Positions 1 through 7,815 are shown, counted from the first letter of the stretch. The stretch: DNA of 64,000 nt from Oscillospiraceae bacterium (GCA_015068975.1 SVJM01000003.1:67437-131436); one strand, 5' to 3'. Translations and numbers: made by a program. Notes: generated from the sequence alone by a model not told the origin.

Positions 1-223
1 TAAGCTCTACAGGGCATGAAATGATGCTGTTTTTTACAATAGGCGAAATGGTATGAAGGAAAAGTACATCTGACTTTCCGTTTGTTATTGGTGCTGTTTC
101 TATAACGTCAACATTAAGCTTGTCAAGCTGCTTTGCAACTTCTATTTTTTCCTTAAAGCTTAACATATTTGTTTCTCGCTGTGCTACTTCTCTCAATGTA
201 ATATCTGAAATTTTTATATTCAT
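1..223 (-). CDS. HMGL-like / pyruvate-carboxyltransferase-domain protein, N-terminal part only
   Basis: The gene runs off the left edge; only the first 74 codons are present. The N-terminus reads MNIKISDITLREVAQRE, which carries the D-x-T-L-R-E signature of the HMG-CoA lyase / isopropylmalate and homocitrate synthase TIM-barrel family, followed by a helix ending in LNVDVIE, the usual first barrel strand. The ATG at 223 is preceded by GGAGAG, and that site overlaps the stop codon of the upstream amidohydrolase, so the two genes are probably translated together. The missing C-terminus prevents telling synthase from lyase, so the substrate is unknown. Confidence 0.75.
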   Translation of the reverse strand, partial: MNIKISDITLREVAQRETNMLSFKEKIEVAKQLDKLNVDVIETAPITNGKSDVLFLHTISPIVKNSIISCPVEL

Positions 224-234
224 AATGCTCTCTC

Positions 235-1020
235 CTATAATTTCAAAATACGCTGTGCATTCTTGCAAAGAATAAGTTCATTCTGTGAATCATCAAGCCC
301 GATATTAAAAAACTTCTTAAGCTCATCATCAGGTGACCACATAGGGAAGTCTGTCCCGTAAAGTATTCTTTCTGCACCATAGATATTAATAAGTTCTTTT
401 GCTCTTTTCAGCCCTATATAATCAAGTGAACTTGATGTGTCCAGATAGCAGTTTGTATCCTTCAGATACTCCAGTGCCAAATCATATAAGGACCATCCGC
501 CAAAATGTGCTCCAATCGCTATCAGACGAGGAAAATCGTCTAATAGCTTACGTAGTCGCGAAGGATGGGAATAGCTATATCGATAATCTCCTGTATGTAT
601 AAGAAGAGGAAGCTCTTCTGACTGAAGATAATCGTATAATTCATACATACGCTTATCATCCATATTATATTTCTGTGTATCGGGGTGAATTTTCACTCCT
701 TTAAGCCCAAGCTTCTTTGCCCGTTCTGCTTCTTCAAGCTTATTTTCGTAATCTGCATGCATGGTCATAAAACCTATGAATTCTTTATGCTCCTCACATT
801 CTGAAGCGATGTAGTTGTTGATAGTCTGAACATGATCTTTGTCAACAGCCACAGAATGTACCACATAATTTGTGATGCCACACTTGGATCCAAGCTTTAT
901 AAGATGCTCACTTGTACCCTTTGCATCCATTTCTATATTATAGAACTCTCCCACGCTTTTAACAGCTTTTTCTGCAATTTTTTCGGGATATATATGACAA
1001 TGAAAATCTATTATACTCAT
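235..1020 (-). CDS. Amidohydrolase family protein (TIM-barrel metal-dependent hydrolase)
   Basis: A 261-residue protein of the amidohydrolase-2 type. It opens with IIDFHCHIYP, whose H-x-H is the first metal-binding motif. Further in are GVKIHPD, PLLIHTGD (barrel histidine), IGAHFGG and, near the C-terminus, YGTDFPMW, which supplies the catalytic aspartate. These are the hallmarks of metal-dependent hydrolases and decarboxylases acting on small cytosolic substrates; the substrate is not predictable. An ATG 15 bases further upstream is in frame, but GGAGG lies 6 bases before the ATG at 1020, which is chosen. The gene is followed directly by the HMGL-like gene, so the two may act in one catabolic step series. 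Confidence 0.85.
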   Translation of the reverse strand: MSIIDFHCHIYPEKIAEKAVKSVGEFYNIEMDAKGTSEHLIKLGSKCGITNYVVHSVAVDKDHVQTINNYIASECEEHKEFIGFMTMHADYENKLEEAERAKKLGLKGVKIHPDTQKYNMDDKRMYELYDYLQSEELPLLIHTGDYRYSYSHPSRLRKLLDDFPRLIAIGAHFGGWSLYDLALEYLKDTNCYLDTSSSLDYIGLKRAKELINIYGAERILYGTDFPMWSPDDELKKFFNIGLDDSQNELILCKNAQRILKL

Positions 1021-1030
1021 TTGAGCCTCC

Positions 1031-1064
1031 AACAAAAAGCGGTTTTGCCAAAAAGCAAAACCGC
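1031..1064 (-). terminator. Intrinsic terminator hairpin just ahead of the amidohydrolase start
   Basis: The arms at 1039-1048 and 1055-1064 (GCGGTTTTGC) pair perfectly, and on the minus strand the hairpin is followed by TTTTTGTT. It ends the transcript of the small membrane protein gene. Its T-run ends about 11 bases before the amidohydrolase ATG, leaving no room for a promoter between them. Confidence 0.8.
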
Positions 1065-1098
1065 ATAAAATCCATTTCCTGCACCCTATGGTGCTACC

Positions 1099-1350
1099 TT
1101 ATACAAGGTATGAAAGATTCGTAGTTTGCTTTTTTAGTCGATTTGTAATTCCGATTAGTAGCGCTATAATGAGGGCATTTAGTAGTAGTCCTGAAATCAA
1201 TATAATGCTAAGAATGGCAAACAACAAAATAGACACTGCAACAACAGTGTCCATAATGATTTCGTTATTTTTTGCAGAAGAACAAGAAGGTGCAAATGTC
1301 TTTGCATCTTTTGATGAATTATTAGTGCTGAAAAACTTAAACACTTTCAT
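1099..1350 (-). CDS. Small membrane protein of unknown function
   Basis: An 83-residue protein with a polar, serine- and lysine-rich first 30 residues and then a long hydrophobic stretch (about residues 33-68, rich in I, L and V) that could form two transmembrane helices, ending in a basic tail (NRLKKQ). GGAGG stands 9 bases ahead of the ATG at 1350, and a near-consensus promoter lies 60 bases upstream, so it looks like an independently expressed gene. No family is recognised. It lies between the acyl-CoA synthetase and the amidohydrolase with terminators on both sides, which gives no functional hint. Confidence 0.6.
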   Translation of the reverse strand: MKVFKFFSTNNSSKDAKTFAPSCSSAKNNEIIMDTVVAVSILLFAILSIILISGLLLNALIIALLIGITNRLKKQTTNLSYLV

Positions 1351-1411
1351 CGCAAAGTCCTCCCAAAAAAGTTTGGTTTGCGGCTCAACCACCGCAAAAA
1401 ATTATGCATAT

Positions 1412-1440
1412 ATAATACCACTTTACATATAAATAGTCAA
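1412..1440 (-). promoter_or_regulatory. Sigma-A type promoter for the small membrane protein
   Basis: On the minus strand TTGACT, a 17-base spacer and TATTAT lie about 60 bases upstream of the ATG at 1350. Confidence 0.7.
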
Positions 1441-1490
1441 GAAACTGTACTGTTTTGTAGACGAACTATACATTTTTGTGTATTATCATA

Positions 1491-1511
1491 AGGAAATATG
1501 GTGTATTTCCC
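1491..1511 (-). terminator. Weak hairpin after the acyl-CoA synthetase
   Basis: GGAAATA (1492-1498) pairs with TATTTCC (1504-1510) across five bases, 25 bases past the acyl-CoA synthetase stop. The downstream tract (TTATGATAATAC) is only partly T-rich, so it is a weak terminator at best. Confidence 0.4.
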
Positions 1512-1534
1512 CTGTTTTATGCCAAATTTGTCAC

Positions 1535-3271
1535 TTATTCCGTATAATTTATATTGTCTGCTCTCTTGATTTTTTTGGTAGTTGTTCTTATAAAATCGAC
1601 CTTTCTTACGATAAGCTTCTTGATGGCTTTATATGACACCATTTCTGAGTTGAGATTTTTTATAACCTGTTCAATACGTGCTTTGATATCGGAGAAGGAT
1701 GCATTTTCTCCGATATTTTCCTTAACATATGCTTCATCAGGAAAAATCTGTGCAGCGATGACCTTCTTGCCACCCTCTTCTGATTCATATACTAAAGCAT
1801 CGGATACAATTCCATTTTCACAAAGCTTACCCTCGATTTCTTCAGGGAATATATTTTTGCCATTTTCGGTGATTATCACATTTTTGAGTCGTCCGGTAAT
1901 ATATACAAAGCCATCCTTTATATACCCAAGATCTCCTGTATGGAAAAATCCGTCTCTTATCACACTCTTTGTAAGCTCTTCGTCCTTATAATAGCCTACC
2001 ATTACATTTTCGCCCTTTACAGCGATTTCGCCGATTCCGTCACTGTCGGGATCTACGATTTTTACCTCGTCCTCAGGTACGGGAAGACCAACAGAATCAT
2101 GTCTGAAATATGTCTGTCTGTTAGCTGTAATGAGAGGTGCACATTCTGTAAGACCATATCCCTGAATAGTCTTGATACCAAGATCATTAAGCGCGATTGA
2201 AGTCTCAGGATTTACAGGTGCAGCACCAACAAGCAAATCCCTTAACTTACCGCCAAACTTGGAATGTATCTCTGAGAAAAGCTTTTTTCTGATGTCTATG
2301 CCGAATATATCCATAAATTTCGCAAGCTTCACGCCAAACTTAAGAGTTTTTTCTTTGCCCTGTTTCCTTACTTCCCTCATAATACCCTTATAAAACATCT
2401 CCATAATAAGCGGTACTGCTACAATGATAGTAGGCTTGGCTTCCTTTACTTCCTTTAAAATATATTTAAGCCCTGAGCAATGTGCAACAGATGAGCCTGC
2501 AAACATAGGACAAAGGAATCCACAGGTGCACTCATAAGTGTGATGAATAGGCAGAATAGAAAACATCCTGTCAAACTCCTTGATGGTATATACAGTGCAG
2601 ATGTTGATAACATTAGAGGCTACATTTCTGTGAGAAAGCATAACTCCCTTTGAATAACCTGTTGTACCTGAAGTAAAGAGTATGATATTTACATCATCAG
2701 GCTTAACCTCTGCATCAGCAAAGGAAGTGTCTCCGTTTTCTATGAGCTTTTCGCCCTTTTTCATAAGCTCAGGCATAGAGTAGAAATTTTCTTTTTCTGT
2801 CATACAGATTGTGATGATGTCACTTAAATTGTCAAAGTATCCCTCAAGACCCTTGTTTACCTTATCGGAATATATAATAGCATCAAGCTCTGCTACCGAC
2901 GAGAGATTTTCTATATCAGACTGGGGAAGCTCTCTGTCAAGAGGTACAATTGTACCTACTCCGCATACAACAGAAATATATCCCACTGCCCACATATAGG
3001 AAGCATCACCTATGATACCGATTCTTTTGCCTTTAAGTCCCATATCAATAAGGGCTGTGGCAAAAGAGAATACATCCTTTCTGAACTCTTTGTATTTTAT
3101 TTCTCTGTATTCTTCTTTCGGATTAAACTTTGTAAGATAAATTATATTTTCACTATAAAGCTCTGTGCTCGATAAAAACAAATCCCTTATGGTAGAAATG
3201 TATCTCACGTCCTCCAGGGGAGTTTTGCCGTAGATACCTTTGTTTACCACATTTTTTAATGCTTCATACAT
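1535..3271 (-). CDS. AMP-dependent acyl-CoA synthetase (long-chain fatty acid-CoA ligase type)
   Basis: A 578-residue acyl-adenylate enzyme that would activate a carboxylic acid with ATP and join it to CoA. The ATP-binding loop TSGTTGYSKGVMLSH lies near residue 200, the motif GYGLTECAP near 375, the adenylate-binding GDLGYI near 450, and the hinge GRLKNVIITENGKNIFPEEIE with its C-terminal lid after that. There is no signal peptide. A TTG 15 bases upstream is in frame, but GGAGG sits 8 bases before the ATG at 3271, which is taken as the start. The gene stands alone, behind a promoter whose -10 is buried in a 27-bp palindrome, so it is probably repressor-controlled. Chain-length preference cannot be read from sequence. 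Confidence 0.9.
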   Translation of the reverse strand: MYEALKNVVNKGIYGKTPLEDVRYISTIRDLFLSSTELYSENIIYLTKFNPKEEYREIKYKEFRKDVFSFATALIDMGLKGKRIGIIGDASYMWAVGYISVVCGVGTIVPLDRELPQSDIENLSSVAELDAIIYSDKVNKGLEGYFDNLSDIITICMTEKENFYSMPELMKKGEKLIENGDTSFADAEVKPDDVNIILFTSGTTGYSKGVMLSHRNVASNVINICTVYTIKEFDRMFSILPIHHTYECTCGFLCPMFAGSSVAHCSGLKYILKEVKEAKPTIIVAVPLIMEMFYKGIMREVRKQGKEKTLKFGVKLAKFMDIFGIDIRKKLFSEIHSKFGGKLRDLLVGAAPVNPETSIALNDLGIKTIQGYGLTECAPLITANRQTYFRHDSVGLPVPEDEVKIVDPDSDGIGEIAVKGENVMVGYYKDEELTKSVIRDGFFHTGDLGYIKDGFVYITGRLKNVIITENGKNIFPEEIEGKLCENGIVSDALVYESEEGGKKVIAAQIFPDEAYVKENIGENASFSDIKARIEQVIKNLNSEMVSYKAIKKLIVRKVDFIRTTTKKIKRADNINYTE

Positions 3272-3286
3272 AGAGATTGCCTCCAA

Positions 3287-3313
3287 ATAACATAGTATTC
3301 AATACTATGTTAT
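3287..3313. promoter_or_regulatory. Perfect 27-bp palindromic operator
   Basis: Two 13-base arms (ATAACATAGTATT and its exact complement) are separated by a single C. The palindrome covers the -10 element and start-site region of the acyl-CoA synthetase promoter and ends just before its ribosome binding site. This is the usual position of a repressor operator. The cognate regulator is not known; the divergently encoded DUF1836 protein is one candidate. Confidence 0.75.
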
Positions 3314-3335
3314 CACATAATGTAAACTTTGTCAA
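3307..3335 (-). promoter_or_regulatory. Promoter of the acyl-CoA synthetase gene
   Basis: On the minus strand TTGACA (3335-3330), a 17-base spacer and TAACAT (3312-3307). The -10 element lies inside the 27-bp palindrome. Confidence 0.65.
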
Positions 3336-3398
3336 TATTTTTTACATCATCTTTGGTCGTATCCTAAAATATATTTTGGGATATTATTGCCATAAGAC

Positions 3399-3427
3399 TT
3401 GATTTTTTTGAAAGACAATACTATAAT
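3399..3427 (+). promoter_or_regulatory. Promoter of the DUF1836 gene
   Basis: TTGATT, a 17-base spacer and TATAAT, 35 bases ahead of the ATG at 3462. Confidence 0.75.
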
Positions 3428-3461
3428 AACATATATATGATACCAAAAAGGATGTGCTCTT

Positions 3462-4022
3462 ATGTATTATAACAGAGAAGCTCTTACAGAATGCTTTGAT
3501 AACTGGAATGAAATTTCAAAAACTCAGGTATTGCCGGAATGGGACAAGCTTCCCGGTATAGATCTGTATATGGATCAGGTAATCACACTTGTGACAGAAT
3601 ATATAACACCATTAAATCCTTCAAGCAGTGACAGTGCCCCCGTTACACAGTCTATGATAAATAATTATGTAAAGTTCAAGACAATGCCTGCTCCCGTAAA
3701 AAAAAGGTATTCAAGAACTCACCTTGCTTATATCATTATGATATGTATACTTAAGCAGACCTTAAGTATGGATGCCATTCACAAAATCATCCCTGCAGGA
3801 ATAGAAGAAGATGAAGTCAAGTCCATATACAATTCTTTCGTGAAGAATCAGAATAAGGCATTTAAGTATGTGACCGAGCAGACATCTGTAATCGCTGAGC
3901 CAATCCTCAAAAATGAAGGAGACAATCAGGAAAGACTCAATGACCTTGTAATGCAGGTAGCATCAAGTGCAAATATATTTAAGTCACTTATAGAAAAGAT
4001 TATCGCTTCTCAGTCAGAGTAA
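3462..4022 (+). CDS. DUF1836 domain-containing protein, probable DNA-binding protein
   Basis: A 186-residue soluble protein matching the DUF1836 family of Firmicutes by recall. The segment around residues 65-110 (SMINNYVKFKTMPAPVKKRYSR followed by THLAYIIMICILK) is the family's conserved region and resembles a MerR-like helix-turn-helix with its wing. The rest is helical and polar with no membrane segment. AAGGATG precedes the ATG. It is transcribed divergently from the acyl-CoA synthetase across an intergenic region that holds a perfect palindrome. The arrangement fits a regulator of that gene, but this is inference only. Confidence 0.8.
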   Translation: MYYNREALTECFDNWNEISKTQVLPEWDKLPGIDLYMDQVITLVTEYITPLNPSSSDSAPVTQSMINNYVKFKTMPAPVKKRYSRTHLAYIIMICILKQTLSMDAIHKIIPAGIEEDEVKSIYNSFVKNQNKAFKYVTEQTSVIAEPILKNEGDNQERLNDLVMQVASSANIFKSLIEKIIASQSE

Positions 4023-4051
4023 GATCATACTGATAAATACTGTCTATCATA

Positions 4052-4089
4052 AAGGAAATATTGCATATAATTGCAGTATTTCCTTTTTT
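4052..4089 (+). terminator. Intrinsic terminator of the DUF1836 gene
   Basis: A 14-bp stem (AAGGAAATATTGCA against TGCAGTATTTCCTT, one wobble pair) is followed by a run of Ts. The stem core GGAAATATT recurs in other terminators of this window (near 6940 and 27410). Confidence 0.85.
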
Positions 4090-4209
4090 ATTTTAAACAT
4101 TCTTTCGGAAGCGCACAAGTCCCTCCTCTACAATGCAAACCACTGCATACGAACTAATAATATGGAAATTTGTTCTGAACATTCGAAGTAAGTCTAAGCT
4201 GAGATTACA

Positions 4210-4430
4210 GGAAATAGGAAAAATTTTCTGTAACGGACAAACAGAATTCCCGAAGGCGTATGTGATACGCCGAGAGGTGATGTTTGTTCGTAGCAAAAGT
4301 GTATAAAAACAAAGAAACTCATCTCTTATTACGAGATGAGTTTCATCATAATAAACATTTTCAATTTTTTGATAGCTAAATATTATTTTCCCTCACACTT
4401 TTGCGATACAGGGGATTTTTACATTTCCTG
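4210..4430 (-). repeat. Symmetric structured repeat element, copy A
   Basis: A 221-bp non-coding block directly after the MFS gene. It has terminal inverted repeats beginning ACAGGAAAT on each strand, a long-range helix (4293-4302 with 4395-4404, GCAAAAGTGT), a stem closing a smaller hairpin (4234-4243 with 4281-4290, enclosing GGCGTA/TACGCC), and a 12-bp central hairpin (4314-4344). A second copy with the same order and spacing but changed paired bases lies at 6836-7064. The remaining intergenic stretch 4090-4209 shows no feature I can name. A 67-codon reading frame across it has no ribosome binding site and is not called. Confidence 0.6.
4314..4344 (-). terminator. Terminator hairpin inside repeat copy A, after the MFS gene
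   Basis: The 12-bp arms 4314-4325 and 4333-4344 (GAAACTCATCTC) pair perfectly. On the minus strand they are followed by TTTGTTTTTATAC. It would end the LacI-MFS transcript. Confidence 0.75.
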
Positions 4431-4432
4431 TT

Positions 4433-5716
4433 TTAACCTTCAGGAGTGTAGGGCTTTAACTTCAATACAACTTTCTTTACATATATGATGTTTGCAACTA
4501 CAATGAGAAGCGATATAAAAGCAAGGATATTCTGTGCATAGAACTTATGTCCCATAACCACCATATCGCATTTCTGCATAAAGTTAAAGAACGGTGTAAT
4601 GGCAAGTGTTGTAAAAAATCCTACGAATCCGTATATTGTCTGTTTCAGTGCAAGAGCGTTCTTTCTGTTTTCCGGTGCAACATAGTCATAGATGAGATTT
4701 ATCTGTGCACTGTTTATACCGCCCATAGCTGCTGCATCAAGAAGATGGTATATTGTATAGAATACTTTTCCGTTTGCGGGAACTGTAAATACTTTAAATG
4801 CAAATGATAGCAGCTTTATTATAAAGCATATAATAAGCATTTTTGAAAAGGTTGTCTTGTCAGCAATCCTTGCAAGTACAAAAGAAACAGGGATTCTCAC
4901 CACCGTATATAATGCCGTAACCATCGCAATAAACTTCATATCAAAATTTAGTTCATGTATCATAAAGGTGCCATTAAAAGGGAGTGAAATGGCATTTGAT
5001 ATAGACCAGAGTGTATTTACTCCGATAACAAGCATTATCTTTTTGTTTAATATAAGGTGCTTAAACTCTATGAGCGAATTGTTTTTCACTTCTGTGTCAG
5101 GTTTCTCAAAAGTCTTTTCCTTTGCCAGTACAAGGGTAATGGTATGTATTATCATAAGAACAAATATTACCGTTCCGCATATAACAAGAGATGTTTCTGT
5201 CTGCCCTATCTCATCATAATGGTCAACAAATCTGCCCATTATATTTACAAATATTGTTCCGCCGATAAGAGAAACCATTTCTTTTATAGAAGTAAATATA
5301 CCTCTCTGTTTATCAGGCACTGCTGCCATATACATATTGATCTTGGGTGCTTCTGCCACATTCTTTATGAAATATGCCAAAAGAACAAAGGTCATAAACA
5401 ATGCTGTCTTTGCACCTGAAGATATGTCAAAAAACGGCACAACGTAGAGCATCATAAATAAAAGCTGTGTTATGACAAGAAGCCATGTTACACCCTTTTT
5501 GACACTTTTTTTTCTGAACATAAATATTGATACCATCTGAAATCCGCATCCTAAGGATACAAAATTTGAAAGTATGGCTGTCATTCCGTCTGACATTCCA
5601 AGGATTCCTGTAAGCCTTGCAAGGTATGCACCTGTAACAATAAGAGAAATGAAATATTCCGCTGCCGCCTCAATTATAAATAATAATCGGGTAAAACTAT
5701 ACTTATCCTTTGCCAT
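4433..5716 (-). CDS. MFS transporter
   Basis: A 427-residue integral membrane protein with about twelve hydrophobic helices and a charged central loop (around residues 195-215, KEKTFEKPDTEVKN), the normal layout of a major facilitator permease. The loop between helices 2 and 3 carries FRKKSVKKG, and RIADKTTFSKM is the equivalent motif in the second half. GGAGATG precedes the ATG. It starts 15 bases after the LacI-type regulator, and the two form an operon, so the regulator probably responds to the transported or a related carbon compound. The substrate cannot be told from sequence. Confidence 0.85.
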   Translation of the reverse strand: MAKDKYSFTRLLFIIEAAAEYFISLIVTGAYLARLTGILGMSDGMTAILSNFVSLGCGFQMVSIFMFRKKSVKKGVTWLLVITQLLFMMLYVVPFFDISSGAKTALFMTFVLLAYFIKNVAEAPKINMYMAAVPDKQRGIFTSIKEMVSLIGGTIFVNIMGRFVDHYDEIGQTETSLVICGTVIFVLMIIHTITLVLAKEKTFEKPDTEVKNNSLIEFKHLILNKKIMLVIGVNTLWSISNAISLPFNGTFMIHELNFDMKFIAMVTALYTVVRIPVSFVLARIADKTTFSKMLIICFIIKLLSFAFKVFTVPANGKVFYTIYHLLDAAAMGGINSAQINLIYDYVAPENRKNALALKQTIYGFVGFFTTLAITPFFNFMQKCDMVVMGHKFYAQNILAFISLLIVVANIIYVKKVVLKLKPYTPEG

Positions 5717-5731
5717 TTTATCATCTCCGTA

Positions 5732-6700
5732 TTATTTAATATTTTTTACAGAATCCCTCTCGATGATTTCGTGCAAGACTTTTGTATGAAACACCTCTGA
5801 TGACCCTGTTATTATCTTATCCATAAACTTGTTAACACTAGTTTCATATACATTACTCTTGTCTGTAGAAACTGTAGTAAGCTTTGGGGTACAATATCCG
5901 CAGGCAGGCACATTATTTATGCCAATAACTGATACATCATCAGGAATCCTTACCCCTTTGATAGTCAGCTCATCCATAAATGCTATGGCGATTTCATCAT
6001 ATGCACATATTACCGCTGTAGGACGGTCATCTGACTCAAGATACATCATTGCAGTATCCTTACCTGCATCGCCAAACCTCTTTTCACTTACATATACATA
6101 TTCTTTTAATCCTGCATTTTCTATTACATCAGTGTAGGCTTTTTGCTTCATCCAAGTCTTAGGCTCTCCTGCATAACCGATCTTTGTATGTCCCATATCC
6201 ATAAGATAATGTATGATATCTTCAAAATACTTTTCCGCATTACCGGTTATGGTACTGTAGTATATATTTTTGGTTTTTCCAATACAAAGCACAGGGATAC
6301 TGGGCTTAGTCATAATGCCAGGAGAATGAAAAGATATTATACCATCGGCAAAACCCTTTACCATTATCATTTCCATAATGGAATCAAGCTTTTTTAAGTC
6401 GAAATCGAAGACATAGACAGATACTACTCCACCCTTCTTCTCTATTTCCTCCTTGATAAGTGAAACTGATTCTGAATAAGTGACACTTATAATCTCAGGT
6501 ACAATAACAGCAATATTTAATGCTGTATTTTTTCTGTAGGTTTTGCTTCGTCTGTTCTTTTCTTCAAAATACCCTATTTCCATAGCAATACGACAGATTT
6601 GTTCTGCTACCTCTTTGCTTACCTCTGCGCTACCCGACAGGGCCTTGGACACAGTAGATACAGAAACATGGGCAAGTTCAGCAATTTTTTTGTGTGTCAT
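5732..6700 (-). CDS. LacI-family transcriptional regulator
   Basis: A 322-residue repressor-type protein. Residues 1-20 form the LacI helix-turn-helix (KKIAELAHVSVSTVSKALSG), with the hinge near residue 45-60. From about 65 on it has a periplasmic-binding-protein-like sensor domain (strands IAVIVPEI, ADGIISFH, and PTAVICAYDEIAIAFMDEL). A GAGGTGATCTG site precedes the ATG. It is the first gene of an operon with an MFS permease and most likely controls its own operon in response to a sugar-like ligand. No second copy of a LacI operator could be matched, so the site it binds is unknown. Confidence 0.92.
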   Translation of the reverse strand: MTHKKIAELAHVSVSTVSKALSGSAEVSKEVAEQICRIAMEIGYFEEKNRRSKTYRKNTALNIAVIVPEIISVTYSESVSLIKEEIEKKGGVVSVYVFDFDLKKLDSIMEMIMVKGFADGIISFHSPGIMTKPSIPVLCIGKTKNIYYSTITGNAEKYFEDIIHYLMDMGHTKIGYAGEPKTWMKQKAYTDVIENAGLKEYVYVSEKRFGDAGKDTAMMYLESDDRPTAVICAYDEIAIAFMDELTIKGVRIPDDVSVIGINNVPACGYCTPKLTTVSTDKSNVYETSVNKFMDKIITGSSEVFHTKVLHEIIERDSVKNIK

Positions 6701-6721
6701 CAGATCACCTCACAATTACAC

Positions 6722-6750
6722 ATTATATAACTATTTTATTAATTATTCAA
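6722..6750 (-). promoter_or_regulatory. Promoter of the LacI-MFS operon
   Basis: On the minus strand TTGAAT, a 17-base spacer and TATAAT, ending 22 bases ahead of the ATG at 6700. Confidence 0.75.
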
Positions 6751-6790
6751 CAGATTGGATAACGAATTTTTTTCGAATTTTGACAAAAGA

Positions 6791-6832
6791 AAAAGGGGCT
6801 GTAAAAAAAGTCAATTTTTTATAGCCCCTTTT
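6791..6832 (-). terminator. Strong intrinsic terminator between repeat copy B and the LacI operon
   Basis: AAAAGGGGCT and a following A-run pair with the T-run and AGCCCCTTTT, giving a stem of about 16 bp with one wobble. On the minus strand it is followed by TTTCTTTTGTC. It would end transcripts coming from yabR through the repeat element. Confidence 0.8.
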
Positions 6833-6835
6833 GAT

Positions 6836-7064
6836 GGAGATAGGAAAAAGACTTCAGAATGAGCAAATAGAGCCAAAGTTGTATGTTTATACTACGCAGG
6901 TGAATATTTGCTCATAGTGAAAAGGTACACAAAAAGAAGGAAATATTACACCAAAATGTAATATTTCCCTCATAATAATATAATTTAATAGTTTATGACT
7001 CATTTTGTACACACTATTTGTGTTATTTCTTACCTTTTCACACTCTGGAGTTTTTTTACATCTC
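6836..7064 (-). repeat. Symmetric structured repeat element, copy B
   Basis: A 229-bp non-coding block between yabR and the LacI operon. It repeats the architecture of copy A: terminal inverted repeats (GAGAT then A-run then ACT-CAGA on each strand), a long-range helix (GTGAAAAGGTA, 6917-6927, with its complement at 7031-7041), a stem TGAGCAAATA (6860-6869) with TATTTGCTCA (6905-6914), and a central 12-bp hairpin (6939-6950 with 6957-6968). Paired positions differ from copy A in a way that keeps pairing. Conserved unpaired words are GGAGATAGGAAAAA at the left end and AGGTGA before the second arm of the stem. Confidence 0.6.
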
Positions 7065-7072
7065 ATTAAATC

Positions 7073-7513
7073 TTAATATGAGCCACCACGACGTCCACTG
7101 CCTCTTTTTGAATCCATACTCTTCTTAAGGTCATGCATTTTCTCTTCACTTGCCTGCTTGAACTTATTGAGCATATCATCAAAGGACACTTCGCCATCGT
7201 TCTTTTTGGTTGACCAGTCTATAACCTCAGGTCTGGTTGTAGCAGGCTTCTTAGGTTGCTCTTGCTTTTTGGGAGCAGAAGGCATAGCCTTTTTGATAGA
7301 CAGTCCGATTTTGCCTTTTTCATCGATGGATACTACCTTTACCTTCACCTTGTCATTTACAGAAATGTGATCATTGATATCCTTCACATATTCACTTGCC
7401 ACTTCTGAAATATGGACAAGACCGGTAACGGAATTCCCGATATCCACAAATGCACCAAAAGCTGTGATGCCGGTAACCTTACCGTCAAAAATCATACCTA
7501 CCTCTACCTGCAT
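7073..7513 (-). CDS. yabR: S1 RNA-binding domain protein (YabR type)
   Basis: A 146-residue protein with one S1 domain at residues 2-75 (GKVTGITAFGAFVDI, then TGLVHISEVA and KVKVKVVSIDEKGKIGLSIK), close to the Firmicutes YabR/CvfD family of ribosome- or RNA-associated regulators. The rest is a low-complexity linker rich in K, P and Q ending in a basic glycine-arginine tail (SKRGSGRRGGSY) that probably adds nonspecific RNA contact. It follows divIC, as in Bacillus subtilis where the order is yabP-yabQ-divIC-yabR. The ATG at 7513 matches the family N-terminus; GGAGG lies 12 bases upstream, slightly far. Confidence 0.85.
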   Translation of the reverse strand: MQVEVGMIFDGKVTGITAFGAFVDIGNSVTGLVHISEVASEYVKDINDHISVNDKVKVKVVSIDEKGKIGLSIKKAMPSAPKKQEQPKKPATTRPEVIDWSTKKNDGEVSFDDMLNKFKQASEEKMHDLKKSMDSKRGSGRRGGSY

Positions 7514-7560
7514 ATCCCTAAATTGCCTCCTTATCTTATGTAAAAAGCCTGTGTTAAATA

Positions 7561-7815
7561 TTATTTGCTGTTTGCATCAACAAAGACCTTTTCGTCTGCT
7601 TTTACAAGACCAAGCTCATCACGTGCAACCTTCTCTATGTAGTCGTCAGATGAATAAAGGTCACTCTTTTCTTCAAGCTCTTTGCTGTGCTTCTCTTCAT
7701 AAGCTATCTGAGAATTGATGTCTTCTATTTTATTATTATAGTCATTTATCTCGCCCTGTTGTCTGATAAAGGTTATTGCGACAATAACAAAAACAACCAA
7801 TAAAAGTTTTTTCAT
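7561..7815 (-). CDS. divIC: Septum formation initiator, DivIC/FtsL-like
   Basis: An 84-residue single-pass membrane protein: a short basic start, a transmembrane helix at about residues 3-17 (LLLVVFVIVAITFI), a coiled coil (residues 20-55, alternating hydrophobic and charged) and a C-terminal YIEKVARDELGLVKADEKVF motif typical of DivIC/FtsB proteins that build the division septum complex. An upstream in-frame codon exists, but AGGAGATAATT directly precedes the ATG at 7815. Position between yabQ and yabR supports the assignment. It has its own sigma-A promoter, so it can be expressed in growth while yabPQ are sporulation genes. Confidence 0.85.
   Translation of the reverse strand: MKKLLLVVFVIVAITFIRQQGEINDYNNKIEDINSQIAYEEKHSKELEEKSDLYSSDDYIEKVARDELGLVKADEKVFVDANSK

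Noticed and set aside
4093-4296. 67-codon minus-strand reading frame after the DUF1836 terminator
   Set aside because: It has no ribosome binding site and runs across the paired arms of repeat copy A, so pairing constraints explain the open frame better than coding.
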